A stretch of DNA of 8,758 bases. It comes from JBAUHN01 sp049680295. GTDB taxonomy: Bacteria; Pseudomonadota; Alphaproteobacteria; Rhodobacterales; Rhodobacteraceae. A program made the translations under genes and the position numbers. Under the pieces are notes generated by a model, which made no database searches, was not told the DNA's origin, and saw only the letters and a list, made by a program, of their open reading frames with translations. Positions 1 to 7,347 of this stretch are shown here, piece after piece; the first letter of the stretch is position 1; the number at the start of each line of letters is the position of its first letter. The stretch is taken from the NCBI GenBank assembly GCA_049680295.1, contig JBAUHN010000281.1, positions 1-8,758 of the forward strand, written 5' to 3'.

Positions 1-104
1 CAAACTTCGCAGTGCTGGCGATGTAAAAATCAGAACCTGCAAGCGCTTTCTAGAGCAAGCTGTTGCGCTGTCCCAAACTAGCTAAGCCGACATTCAAACA
101 CCGC

Positions 105-129
105 GCAGCATCGGTCAAGAAGGGCTCTT
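105..129 (+). repeat. Short diverged repeat, left copy
   Basis: This 25-base stretch matches 8637-8661 at 20 of 25 positions without gaps. It begins with GCAGCATCGGT and ends with GGGCTCTT; the differences are confined to the middle. Both copies have the same orientation and flank the gene cluster. On the minus strand both encode LTDAA inside a reading frame of about 70 codons. It may be the recognisable part of a dispersed intergenic repeat. Two short copies are weak evidence, so the call is tentative. Confidence 0.35.
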
Positions 130-293
130 CAGTAGCATTCTCTGCGCGAACCACGAGTGGCAGGTTGGAGAAAAAGCGCCTTTCGCTGCGCGACGCACGA
201 ACTGGTAAGTTGCGGGACTTTGCAGCCCTTCGGTGCATTTGTCTCAATGTCCGGAATGGCATCCTAAAGAGACATTACGGCAATTGATTTACT

Positions 294-308
294 TTGCTTA
301 TTAAGCAA
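294..308. repeat. AT-rich palindrome after the operon's last stop codon
   Basis: TTGCTTA and TAAGCAA form a perfect 7-base inverted repeat around one central base. It lies 9 bases beyond the stop codon of the AhpD-like gene. As RNA it could form only about a 5-bp stem with a 5-base loop, and no U-run follows in the direction of transcription. It could be a weak terminator, a protein site, or nothing. Confidence 0.25.
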
Positions 309-317
309 CCCAGATAG

Positions 318-764
318 CTACGTCTTGCTTGGTGGTCTCCGTCCAAGGCCGACACCCATACGGTTCCAGGCGTTCATGGTGGCTACTAAAAATGTCAGAT
401 CGGCCAGGCTTTTTTCGTCAAAATATTCGGCAACTTGGACATAGGCACCATCCATTTCCGCATCGCCCTTTAATTCTGTGAGGGCTTCCGCCCAGCCAAG
501 CGCGGCTTTCTCAGAACCCGAGAAAAGGTCAGACTTGTTCCAGATGCAAAGGCAATTGAGCCGCTTCATGTCTTCACCGTCATCCAGAGCCTGTCGAGAG
601 TGGAGGTCGACACAATAGGCGCATTTGTTGATCTGCGATACGCGCAAAAGCACTAGGTGTTGCAGGCCTAAGTCTAGTTCAGTTGAACGCAGATAATCGT
701 TGATCTCTGCAATTTTTTTCGGGATTTCGGGGGCATGATCCCAGTATGCAAGATTGCGGGCCAT
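318..764 (-). CDS. AhpD-like / carboxymuconolactone decarboxylase family protein
   Basis: A 148-residue protein of the AhpD core-domain family, small helical proteins that usually act as peroxidases or thiol-disulfide reductants. The signature is the CAYC motif (Cys48, Cys51) followed by His55 in a segment reading SQINKCAYCVDLH. The residue 12 before the first Cys, normally a glutamate in this subfamily, is His36, so the usual proton relay may be altered. The family match is clear, but the reaction and substrate are unknown. ATG start at 764 with a GGAG ribosome binding site at 776-779 that lies inside the end of the TetR gene. The gap to that gene is 2 bases, so the two are probably translationally coupled. 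It is the last gene of the operon. Possible roles are detoxifying a by-product, such as peroxide made by the molybdenum enzyme, or a pathway step; both are inference. Confidence 0.85.
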   Translation of the reverse strand: MARNLAYWDHAPEIPKKIAEINDYLRSTELDLGLQHLVLLRVSQINKCAYCVDLHSRQALDDGEDMKRLNCLCIWNKSDLFSGSEKAALGWAEALTELKGDAEMDGAYVQVAEYFDEKSLADLTFLVATMNAWNRMGVGLGRRPPSKT

Positions 765-766
765 GA

Positions 767-1429
767 TTAGGTTTCTCCGTTAATCCGTCTTGAACCGCAG
801 TAGCTCAGGATCATGTCCGTGACGTGGGCTCGCCGCGCGTCGAGCCAAGCTGTCTCAGTCATGTCCTGTCCATAGGTGATGGATAGCGTGTGTCTGTTAG
901 ACAAGTGCAAATATGAGAGTGACAGAACCGATAGATAAAGCTGCAAAGCGTCGATGTTGGGATAGAAGCCGCACTCTTTTTCACCACGCTCAAGAATATT
1001 TTGGATCGCATCGATCAGGCTAGTCGCCGCTTTGGCGACCAACGGCAGTTTCTTAACAAACTTGCCTTTCATGGTATTTTCCGCACCAGCCAAGTGAACG
1101 AAATCCGGGTTCTTACGCATGTGATCAAACGTAAAATACACCAGCTTGTCCAGCGCTTCGACGGGTGGCAACTCGTGCAGGTTCAGCTTCTGCTCTTCTT
1201 CACGGATGTGGAAGTAGACCTTTTGTAAACACGCAAGATACAGCCCCTCCTTGCCCCCAAAATAATGGTAGAGCATTCGGATATTACATTTTGCGCGTTT
1301 CGCGATGGCTTCTGTGCGCGCACCGCCGTAGCCCTTTGCCCCAAACTCGGCCAATCCCGCCTTCAGGATACGTGCCTTGGTTGCGGCGGCATCGCGTCGG
1401 ATTACTGGTTTTTCGTCCGCATGGCTCAT
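767..1429 (-). CDS. TetR-family transcriptional regulator (RutR-like C-terminal domain)
   Basis: A 220-residue one-component regulator. Residues about 17-64 form the TetR helix-turn-helix domain: TKARILKAGLAEFGAKGY, then TEAIAKRAKCNIRMLYHYF, then GGKEGLY. The ligand-binding half contains DALQLYLSVLSLSYLHLSN followed by RHTLS (about residues 160-183). This resembles the C-terminal domain of RutR and its relatives, regulators that often respond to pyrimidines, purines or small acids. It starts 16 bases after the dctM stop with only a weak GGGAA ribosome binding site, so it is probably read from the operon transcript. A regulator placed inside its own operon suggests negative autoregulation. The paired palindromes at 7277-7300 and 7348-7371 are its likely operators. 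The family call is firm; ligand and targets are inferred. Confidence 0.93.
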   Translation of the reverse strand: MSHADEKPVIRRDAAATKARILKAGLAEFGAKGYGGARTEAIAKRAKCNIRMLYHYFGGKEGLYLACLQKVYFHIREEEQKLNLHELPPVEALDKLVYFTFDHMRKNPDFVHLAGAENTMKGKFVKKLPLVAKAATSLIDAIQNILERGEKECGFYPNIDALQLYLSVLSLSYLHLSNRHTLSITYGQDMTETAWLDARRAHVTDMILSYCGSRRINGET

Positions 1430-1445
1430 GGGGTTCCCAATGGGG

Positions 1446-2753
1446 TCAGTTTCGGATCAGCTCTGGCAGGGTGGTAACGATCTGCGGGAAGATCATCAAG
1501 ATCGCCACCAGCAGGATTTGGATCAGCACGATCGGCATCGCGGCGCGATAGATCTCGGACACTCTGAGATGTTGTTGCACACCTTTCATCACGAATAGCA
1601 GCACGCCGAACGGAGGCGTGATACCCGCAAGTTCCAACTGCACCAAGATCAGGATGCAAAACCAGATAGGATCAATGCCGAGATTCAGGATAATCGGCAT
1701 GAACACCGGGATCGAGATCAGCATGATCGAAATGGTGTCGATGAAGCAGCCCAGAAGGAGCACAATGGCTTGCATCGCGATGACAAGTAGGATCGGGGCG
1801 ATGACAAGCGCACCAACCCATGCGACGAGTGACGAGGTGGCACCGCTGGCAGCTAACAATTGTCCGAAGCCGGTGGAGCCGACTATAACTAAGAGCATCA
1901 TTGCGGATGTGGTCATTGTCGACATCAGGGCCTTTTTCAGCGCTTCCCACGTCAGGCGGCGGTACAGGACGGCGACGATAAGGGTAGCGATGACACCCAT
2001 TGCAGCGGATTCAGACGGTGTGGCGATGCCTAAGAAAATGAAACCGGTGACGACAACAATAAGCAGTAAGAGCGGCGATACTGTGAGCAGCGTGTAGAGC
2101 TTGTGGCCGATTGTCGTGCTTGGCGCATCATAGGGAGGGGCCAGATGGGGCTGAAGCTTGGCACGCACAGAGAAGTAGATGAAATACAGTGCGGCCAGCA
2201 ATAATCCGGGCAAGATGCCTGCAAGCAACAGCTCGGCGATGGAAACTTTTGCTAAGGCTCCGAGAAGGACGCCCAAAGCGCTAGGGGGGATCAGAACGGC
2301 TAGTCCTCCACCTGCGAGGATCGAGCTGACAGACATCTCAGGTTTGTAGCCGCGCTTGGCCATTTCAGGGACAAGGGTTGAGCCGAGCATCGCAACGGAT
2401 GCCATGCTTGCACCGCTGAGGGCTCCAAAAAGAGTTCCGCCGCCAACAGACGACAGCGACAAACGTCCGGGCAATCTCCCGATCCACTGATCCACAGCCT
2501 CGACAGTTTTTCCCGCGAGGCCTGTGCGCAGTAGGAGTTCTCCCATCAGGATAAAAAGCGGGATCGGGATCAGAGAGAACTGACCAATCGAAGAAAACGA
2601 ACTCGTCGCCAACAGCGACAGTGACCCGATGCCAAGGTAGAGGTAAAGCCCGATGATGTTGAGCGTGATAAAGCCGAAAGCAACCGGCATGCCGCTCAGC
2701 ATCATTGCCACCAACAGGCCGAAGAAGAGTGCGAGATCAGCGATCCAATCCAT
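1446..2753 (-). CDS. dctM: TRAP transporter large permease subunit (DctM family)
   Basis: A 435-residue, very hydrophobic inner-membrane protein of normal DctM length, the ion-coupled transport subunit of a tripartite ATP-independent periplasmic transporter. Family landmarks: PLFILMGELLLRTGLA (residues 65-80), GTLFGALSGASMASVAMLGS (106-125), a PEMAKRGYKPEM segment (129-140), the GGGLAVLIPPS turn (148-158), GIATPSESAAMG (242-253) and DPIWFCILILVQLELAGITP (361-380). Many helical segments with short loops are evident. The ATG overlaps the dctQ stop codon by one base (TGATG), with a GAGGA ribosome binding site at 2763-2767 inside dctQ, so the two are translationally coupled. The substrate is set mainly by the binding protein. 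The symbol denotes the family, not C4-dicarboxylate specificity. Confidence 0.96.
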   Translation of the reverse strand: MDWIADLALFFGLLVAMMLSGMPVAFGFITLNIIGLYLYLGIGSLSLLATSSFSSIGQFSLIPIPLFILMGELLLRTGLAGKTVEAVDQWIGRLPGRLSLSSVGGGTLFGALSGASMASVAMLGSTLVPEMAKRGYKPEMSVSSILAGGGLAVLIPPSALGVLLGALAKVSIAELLLAGILPGLLLAALYFIYFSVRAKLQPHLAPPYDAPSTTIGHKLYTLLTVSPLLLLIVVVTGFIFLGIATPSESAAMGVIATLIVAVLYRRLTWEALKKALMSTMTTSAMMLLVIVGSTGFGQLLAASGATSSLVAWVGALVIAPILLVIAMQAIVLLLGCFIDTISIMLISIPVFMPIILNLGIDPIWFCILILVQLELAGITPPFGVLLFVMKGVQQHLRVSEIYRAAMPIVLIQILLVAILMIFPQIVTTLPELIRN

Positions 2754-3310
2754 CAGTTCGGATCCTCGTTTTCAAGTCCGGTTTCTTGGCCAGCTGAGGC
2801 GCGGGCCGTCAGGGCGGCTTCCGGATCGCTATCGGTCAGGTAAAGACGCAATCGAACCATAAATGCCAATGCCATAAGCATGCTACCAATGGGGATGATG
2901 CTATATGGCCAAATACGCGGAATGCGCCAGATGCGCGCCATCATAATATCGCGCTCGATATATTGCAGCGCGGCCACACCAGTTTTCCAAGCAAGAACCA
3001 AGCAGGCACAAATTGCGATGATGCTAACCGTGATACCCAAGGCGCGTTGGGCTGATCGCGGTAGGACATCAACCAACAACTCGATGCGCACATGGCGATC
3101 TTGCAGCAAGACCCACGGCGCACCTAGGAAGGTGATCCAGACTAACGCGTATTCTGACAGATCAAACGCCCAAGGAGAGGCAAAATCTAGGAAGTATCTT
3201 GTGAGGACATCGTAGGTGATCCAGCCGCTCATCGCGAGGATCAGGCCTGCGGCAACAACAGCCATCCATAGGGTGATACGCTCAAACACATCTATTATCG
3301 TGTTCAGCAT
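2753..3310 (-). CDS. dctQ: TRAP transporter small permease subunit (DctQ family)
   Basis: A 185-residue membrane protein with four predicted helices (about residues 13-33, 52-70, 90-110 and 133-153), as expected for DctQ, which pairs with DctM in the inner membrane. The pattern ITYDVLTRYF, then DLSEYALVWITFLGAPW, then a charged DRHVRIELLVDVLP loop is typical. I chose the ATG at 3310. The frame is open to an ATG at 3334, adding eight residues, but that codon follows a stable RNA hairpin by three bases and lacks a ribosome binding site. The 3310 start has a GGGA nine bases upstream and gives a normal N-terminus. An ATG at 3328 is a third option. The tail after helix 4 is acidic and polar (to residue 185). 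The stop overlaps dctM. Confidence 0.92.
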   Translation of the reverse strand: MLNTIIDVFERITLWMAVVAAGLILAMSGWITYDVLTRYFLDFASPWAFDLSEYALVWITFLGAPWVLLQDRHVRIELLVDVLPRSAQRALGITVSIIAICACLVLAWKTGVAALQYIERDIMMARIWRIPRIWPYSIIPIGSMLMALAFMVRLRLYLTDSDPEAALTARASAGQETGLENEDPN

Positions 3311-3337
3311 TCCCCAACTTCCCGGCATTACCATAGT

Positions 3338-3367
3338 GGGGGTGCCCGCCTGTTGACTGGCACCCCC
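3338..3367 (-). promoter_or_regulatory. Intercistronic RNA hairpin between dctP and dctQ
   Basis: The arms GGGGGTGCC (3338-3346) and GGCACCCCC (3359-3367) are perfect 9-base complements with a 12-base loop, giving a GC-rich stem on the minus-strand transcript. It begins 16 bases after the dctP stop. No U-run follows, so it does not look like an intrinsic terminator. Stems in this position are known in binding-protein transport operons, where they protect the upstream message from 3' exonucleases and so raise the amount of binding protein over membrane subunits. That role here is inference. Confidence 0.7.
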
Positions 3368-3383
3368 TAGTTTTCGTTACCGA

Positions 3384-4403
3384 TTAAGCGGATGCCGCGT
3401 CAAAGAGCGGTTTCAGCCGTGCTGCGTCATCAGGTGCGATTGAGGTCACCTTGTCCCACAGCTTCTCTTCGGTCAATGCGCGGAACTGGGCGCCTTCGGC
3501 ATCGCTAAGCGAGACAAATTCAACGCCTGCGGCTTCCATCTCGGCATGCTCCGCGTCGCGCTTTTCTTTCGCCCACTTCGCTCCGATTGCATCTGCAGAC
3601 GCCGAGGCTTCGGTCAGGACGCCCTGCAATTCTTCTGGCAAGCCGTTGAACGAGTTCGGGTTGATCAAAGTCACTGTGCGCAATTGATAGAAATCGGGCA
3701 GCATCACGAACTTGGCCTGCTCGTAGAATTTGAAGTCCAACAGGCCGATGTCAGGCCAGCCCAACCCGTCCACAACGCCGCGCTCCATTGCCGTGTAGGC
3801 CTCGGCTGGGGACGTCGTAACAGGGGTCGCGCCAAGTGCTTCAAGGATCGGGTCATAAAGCGGGATCGAGCGGATTTTCTTACCTTTGAGGTAGGACAAC
3901 TCACTAGGTTTGCCGCGGACTTGAAGCACATAGCCAACGCCGCTGAGCGGCATACCAAGCATCTTCACGCCGCGCTGTTGCATCAAAATGTCCGCATAGG
4001 CGTCCAGAACGCCTGCCGACTGCAAGTTTTCCATGGAAGCATTGCCGCTGGCCAAGGAAATCGAAGACGGCATGGCACCAGCGAAGTAAGAGTTGGCCGA
4101 ATGGCTCATATCGAAAACGCCGTTGGCAACGGCTTCTGGGGCATCAAAGCCGCCGATAACATCCGATCCACCAGCGTATTCAATCTCTAGATCGCCATTT
4201 GAAATTCGGGCTACTTCGTCTGCGAGAAAGTCATATGGCTTACCCCAAACCGTGTTACGGTTGATGAAGGCGATGTAACGCAGCTTGCGTTTGCCCTGCG
4301 CCAACAGCGGCGTGCCGATCACTTGTGACGCGGCCACTGCGCCAGCAGCGGTTGTGAGCATCTTGCGGCGTGTCAGGCCCTTGGTTTTTGAAGTCTCTGT
4401 CAT
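3384..4403 (-). CDS. dctP: TRAP transporter substrate-binding protein (DctP family)
   Basis: A 339-residue periplasmic binding protein that captures the substrate and delivers it to DctQM. The N-terminus carries a twin-arginine-like signal (LTRRKML, residues 10-16, then a small-residue hydrophobic stretch), with cleavage probably near residue 35 in LLAQG. The mature part has the DctP plan: DVIGGFDAPEAVANGVFDMS (81-100), LKGKKIRSIPLYDPILEALG (172-191) and AYTAMERGVVDGLGWPDIG (202-220). Arg178 in KKIRS lies where the family's carboxylate-binding arginine is normally found, suggesting an organic acid ligand. ATG at 4403 is chosen because AAGGGAG stands six bases upstream. An in-frame ATG at 4463 would overlap the preceding gene and add 20 residues ahead of the export signal. 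The Tat-type signal suggests export of a folded protein, but this is not certain. Confidence 0.94.
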   Translation of the reverse strand: MTETSKTKGLTRRKMLTTAAGAVAASQVIGTPLLAQGKRKLRYIAFINRNTVWGKPYDFLADEVARISNGDLEIEYAGGSDVIGGFDAPEAVANGVFDMSHSANSYFAGAMPSSISLASGNASMENLQSAGVLDAYADILMQQRGVKMLGMPLSGVGYVLQVRGKPSELSYLKGKKIRSIPLYDPILEALGATPVTTSPAEAYTAMERGVVDGLGWPDIGLLDFKFYEQAKFVMLPDFYQLRTVTLINPNSFNGLPEELQGVLTEASASADAIGAKWAKEKRDAEHAEMEAAGVEFVSLSDAEGAQFRALTEEKLWDKVTSIAPDDAARLKPLFDAASA

Positions 4404-4449
4404 TCGTCGCTCCCTTAGTGTTGTGTCCCATTCCGGGCTCTTTTTTGGA

Positions 4450-7233
4450 TTATTCTGCAGCAATTTTCATGAGGGCCTGCAACACGCGATCTGGCGTGGC
4501 GGGGATATCTTTGACGCGGGCGCCTGTGGCATTCGCAATCGCGTTGATGATTGCGGGAATGAGCGAGATGCCCGGATGTTCGGCCATGCTTTTAGCACCA
4601 AACGGGCCACGCTCCAGCGGGTCTTCGACATAAAGCCGGGTCACACTCGGGGGCACACTTTTGGTTGAAGGCAGGCCGTAGCCTTCAAGGGTCGCGGGGT
4701 TGTCCGGGTGAAACCGCTCCGATAGAGCAAAGCCCACACCAAAGGCAATCGCGCCGTCTATTTGTCCATCGACAGCTTGCGGATTAATCCGCGTTCCGGG
4801 ATCGCAAACATTGACGTGGTTGAGCAGACGCACGGCACCGCTCTCGATGTTCACGTCCAGTTCCATCAGGCCGGTGTTGTATCCGTACAAGATCGTGGGT
4901 GCTTCACCGCTCCATGGAATTTCAGCCTCTGACAGGCTGGATTTTTTGGTCTCAGTGAAATGCTGGGCAATCTCGGTCAGCGTCACACCGGTATCAGGGG
5001 ACGCGATGACGAAGACCCTATTGCCCTTGATCCGCAAATTTTCGCGCTGTGACTGCAGCATCTCCGCGGCGCCATCAAGTAGCTTCTCACCCAGTTTTTC
5101 GGCTGCCATCTGCACGGCCTTGCCGGTACCAACAGTCGAGATCGAACTAAAGGTCGGAACCGGGTAAGGCGCGGCATCCGTATCGCCCAGCGTCACTTTC
5201 ATTTCCGACATCGACACGCCGATCTGGTCTGCAGCGATCTGCGCAAATTGCGTCGTTGGCCCTTGCCCCTGTTCGACCGTGCCGGCCATCACATGGACTT
5301 CGCCGTCGTCCGTCAACTCGGCTCCAGCGGTGATCGATGTTTTCAGATATCCAATGTTGCGCCATCCGGACCCCATGCCCAAACCGGGCACCCAAGGACC
5401 CTCAGCATTCGCGCGACGCTCTTCCAGACGTTCCTTGGCGGCATCGTAATGTGGCTTGAGCAATTCTAGTTCTTTGACCATCGAGACATGCTCGTTCAGG
5501 GTTTGGCCAAAATGAGTTTTACCACCAAGACGTATCGCATTCTTCAGCCGAACGTCCAAAGGATCAAGACCGAGCGCCTCGGCTACAAGATCAACCTGAG
5601 ATTCGTAAGCAAGCGGAAGATAGTTCGCATTCGTCCCACGCAATGGCACGTAACGCGGCCCATTAGTCAGCACATCCCAAGCACGTCCACGTACATTCTC
5701 GATCTCATAGGGACCAGTAATATGAGACAAAAGTGCGCCAAGCGTTTCATAGAAACACAACTCTACACCTTTTGTTGTCTTGTCGATCAGGAAGGGTGCC
5801 CAGCCGCCTGCGCCGTGCATAACCTCGACATCCACTGCTACAATACGCCCATCTTTCATAGCGCCTGTTTTGTAGCGGATATCAACAGACGGCGCTTTAC
5901 ATGATCCCAAAATGCTCTCTTCACGCGAGAATACCATACGGATCGGCTTGCCGGTTTTCTGCGCCATCAACCCACAAGTCACCGCAATCAGTGTGTCGCC
6001 TCGGGTCCCAAAGTTACCGCCCATTGCAGGGCAAGTGATGCGTACGTTCTCTTGCTTCATCGCCAAATTGTTGGCGATGGATTCTGTACCCTGAACGAAC
6101 GCATGATAAAGCCCGGTCACGCAGACCAGCTTTTCGCCGTCCATGTAAACGAGCGCCGATTCCGGCTCCATCGCGGCATGCTCCCGCACCGGCACCGTAT
6201 AATCGTTTTGAATAATGACATCGGCCTTGGCGAACCCGGCCTCGATATCTCCGCATACAACTTCGTCCGGCGGAGAAACCCGAGGCGAATGATCGTACAT
6301 CGGTGTCGCATCTTCGCGTGCGGCATCGACGACTTCGATGGCGTGGGGCAGTTCTTCGACAACGACTTTGATCTTTTTCAAAGCGGCTTCTGCGATTGCT
6401 TCGGTTCGCGCAGCCACACCCGCAAGCGCTTCGCCTTTGAACCGAATGCGATCTTTTGGAAACACATACACTTGTGGCTGGCAGTTGGGCAAAAACGGAG
6501 TGCCCGGTACGTCGTCAGCAGTGACAACACATTCCACGCCGTCCATCGCCTCAGCCTCGGACGTATCAATCGAAATGATGCGCGCGTGATGCTGGGTAGA
6601 GCGTAGCAACTTGGCATGCAGCATGCCGTCCATCTGCATGTCACCCGCATACATCGCATCGCCAGTGACCGTCGCAGGACTGTCGAGGCGCGCGACGTTT
6701 CCACCCACAGCAAGGCCATCGCCAACACCCTGAGTAACACCGGAACGACCGTCGTTGATCAGCTCGGCGGCATATTCGACCGCTTCTAGGATTTTTGTAT
6801 AGCCAGTGCAGCGACATAGGTTCTTGGACAGGCTCTTAACTATGTCATCGCGGCTTGGGTTTGGTTTGTTCTGCAAAAGCGTTGCAGTTTTCATGATCAT
6901 ACCTGGGATACAGAAACCGCACTGGGTCGCGCCCTTTTCAAGGAATGCCTGCTGGATCGGGTGCAGAACCGAAATATCTTCACCAGCCTTAATGCCTTTT
7001 GCAGCGGGTGCCATTCCCTCGATCGACACCACATCACGGCCAGCAGCGCGTTCTGCACCAAGTAAACAAGATTTTGTAGGCTTGCCATTCATCATCACGA
7101 TGCAACTGCCACACTCACCGTTATCACACGCTTTCTTAGTCCCTGTCAGACGCAGATCTTCGCGCAAAACTTCCAAAAGCGTCCGCCCGTCGGGGTCGAT
7201 CTGGCAAGTTTCGCCGTTCACATTCATCGTCAT
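4450..7233 (-). CDS. Molybdenum hydroxylase, fused [2Fe-2S] and molybdopterin subunits (xanthine/aldehyde oxidase family)
   Basis: A 927-residue cytoplasmic enzyme joining two subunits that are often separate. Residues 1-75 form a plant-type [2Fe-2S] domain (Cys36, 41, 44, 56). Residues about 80-155 form the second [2Fe-2S] domain (CGFC 105-108, CRC 140-142). A linker leads to an aldehyde-oxidase/xanthine-dehydrogenase a/b domain (about 180-290) and the molybdopterin-binding domains, with GGNFGTRG (405-412), VPLRGTNAN (529-537), EQGQG (654-658) and GAKSMAE (879-885), where Glu885 should be the catalytic base. No FAD domain or FAD-subunit gene is present, so electrons must leave by another carrier, plausibly the divergent ferredoxin. 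The organisation resembles Desulfovibrio aldehyde oxidoreductase. Active-site differences argue against simple xanthine use; aldehydes or N-heterocycles are possible. The start is uncertain: ATG 7233, ATG 7227, or TTG 7257 (935 residues), which has a weak GGA eight bases upstream. No XdhC-type maturation gene is in the window. Confidence 0.93.
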   Translation of the reverse strand: MTMNVNGETCQIDPDGRTLLEVLREDLRLTGTKKACDNGECGSCIVMMNGKPTKSCLLGAERAAGRDVVSIEGMAPAAKGIKAGEDISVLHPIQQAFLEKGATQCGFCIPGMIMKTATLLQNKPNPSRDDIVKSLSKNLCRCTGYTKILEAVEYAAELINDGRSGVTQGVGDGLAVGGNVARLDSPATVTGDAMYAGDMQMDGMLHAKLLRSTQHHARIISIDTSEAEAMDGVECVVTADDVPGTPFLPNCQPQVYVFPKDRIRFKGEALAGVAARTEAIAEAALKKIKVVVEELPHAIEVVDAAREDATPMYDHSPRVSPPDEVVCGDIEAGFAKADVIIQNDYTVPVREHAAMEPESALVYMDGEKLVCVTGLYHAFVQGTESIANNLAMKQENVRITCPAMGGNFGTRGDTLIAVTCGLMAQKTGKPIRMVFSREESILGSCKAPSVDIRYKTGAMKDGRIVAVDVEVMHGAGGWAPFLIDKTTKGVELCFYETLGALLSHITGPYEIENVRGRAWDVLTNGPRYVPLRGTNANYLPLAYESQVDLVAEALGLDPLDVRLKNAIRLGGKTHFGQTLNEHVSMVKELELLKPHYDAAKERLEERRANAEGPWVPGLGMGSGWRNIGYLKTSITAGAELTDDGEVHVMAGTVEQGQGPTTQFAQIAADQIGVSMSEMKVTLGDTDAAPYPVPTFSSISTVGTGKAVQMAAEKLGEKLLDGAAEMLQSQRENLRIKGNRVFVIASPDTGVTLTEIAQHFTETKKSSLSEAEIPWSGEAPTILYGYNTGLMELDVNIESGAVRLLNHVNVCDPGTRINPQAVDGQIDGAIAFGVGFALSERFHPDNPATLEGYGLPSTKSVPPSVTRLYVEDPLERGPFGAKSMAEHPGISLIPAIINAIANATGARVKDIPATPDRVLQALMKIAAE

Positions 7234-7276
7234 TGGGGGTGTTTGATCTTTGGCCAAAACGTGTATCCATTCCAGT

Positions 7277-7300
7277 TTGTAATAAAACGATTACTTACAA
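7277..7300. promoter_or_regulatory. Predicted TetR-type operator O1, next to the hydroxylase gene
   Basis: A 24-base imperfect palindrome, left arm TTGTAATA, 8-base spacer, right arm ACTTACAA; the outer six bases on each side are exact complements. It has the same arm length and spacing as the second site at 7348-7371. Reading both on the plus strand, TTTGTAA, then seven variable bases, then ATTACTTA are shared. It lies at the expected -10 position of the minus-strand promoter, so binding should block transcription of the hydroxylase-TRAP operon. The protein is presumed to be the TetR regulator at 767-1429. Confidence 0.65.
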
Positions 7301-7309
7301 AACGCACTG

Positions 7310-7315
7310 TGTCAA
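7310..7315 (-). promoter_or_regulatory. Candidate -35 box of the minus-strand operon promoter
   Basis: On the minus strand this reads TTGACA, the consensus -35 hexamer. At 16-18 bases spacing the -10 would fall around 7286-7293, inside operator O1; the sequence there (TAATCG or AATCGT) is a poor -10. The transcript would start near 7280 and carry the hydroxylase and TRAP genes. Weak -10 boxes are common in alphaproteobacteria, so this remains a candidate only. Confidence 0.4.
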
Positions 7316-7347
7316 CAAATTTTTATCCTTGACCAGCAAGTAAATTT

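Larger units (their letters stand above)
1..317. other. Region without a supported gene, left edge
   Basis: This stretch has two overlapping antisense reading frames of about 70-74 codons (plus 63-287, minus 50-262). Neither has a recognisable domain or a convincing ribosome binding site, so I do not call either a gene. The minus frame contains the short peptide LTDAA, which also occurs in the minus frame at the far right edge; the DNA behind it is listed as a repeat. A short AT-rich palindrome sits at 294-308, just after the last gene of the operon. The region probably marks the downstream border of the gene cluster. Confidence 0.5.

Noticed and set aside
63..287. Possible small basic protein of 74 residues on the plus strand
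   Set aside because: No ribosome binding site, no known domain, and an overlapping antisense frame of equal size in repeat-like DNA.
294..308. Palindrome as an intrinsic terminator of the operon
   Set aside because: The stem is AT-rich, has almost no loop, and no U-run follows in the direction of transcription. Kept only as a low-confidence repeat.
3546..4190. Plus-strand open frame of 214 codons opposite dctP
   Set aside because: It is a shadow of dctP on the other strand. The product has no recognisable domain, while the minus strand encodes a full TRAP binding protein.
4404..4463. Longer dctP start at 4463
   Set aside because: It would overlap the hydroxylase stop and put 20 polar residues before the export signal. 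The 4403 start has an excellent ribosome binding site.
6052..6606. Plus-strand open frame of 184 codons opposite the hydroxylase gene
   Set aside because: Antisense to a conserved part of the molybdopterin domain, with low-complexity composition and no domain.
7329..7335. TTGACCA, resembling half of the RutR operator
   Set aside because: The matching inverted half is absent. The two 24-bp palindromes are much better candidates for the local TetR regulator.
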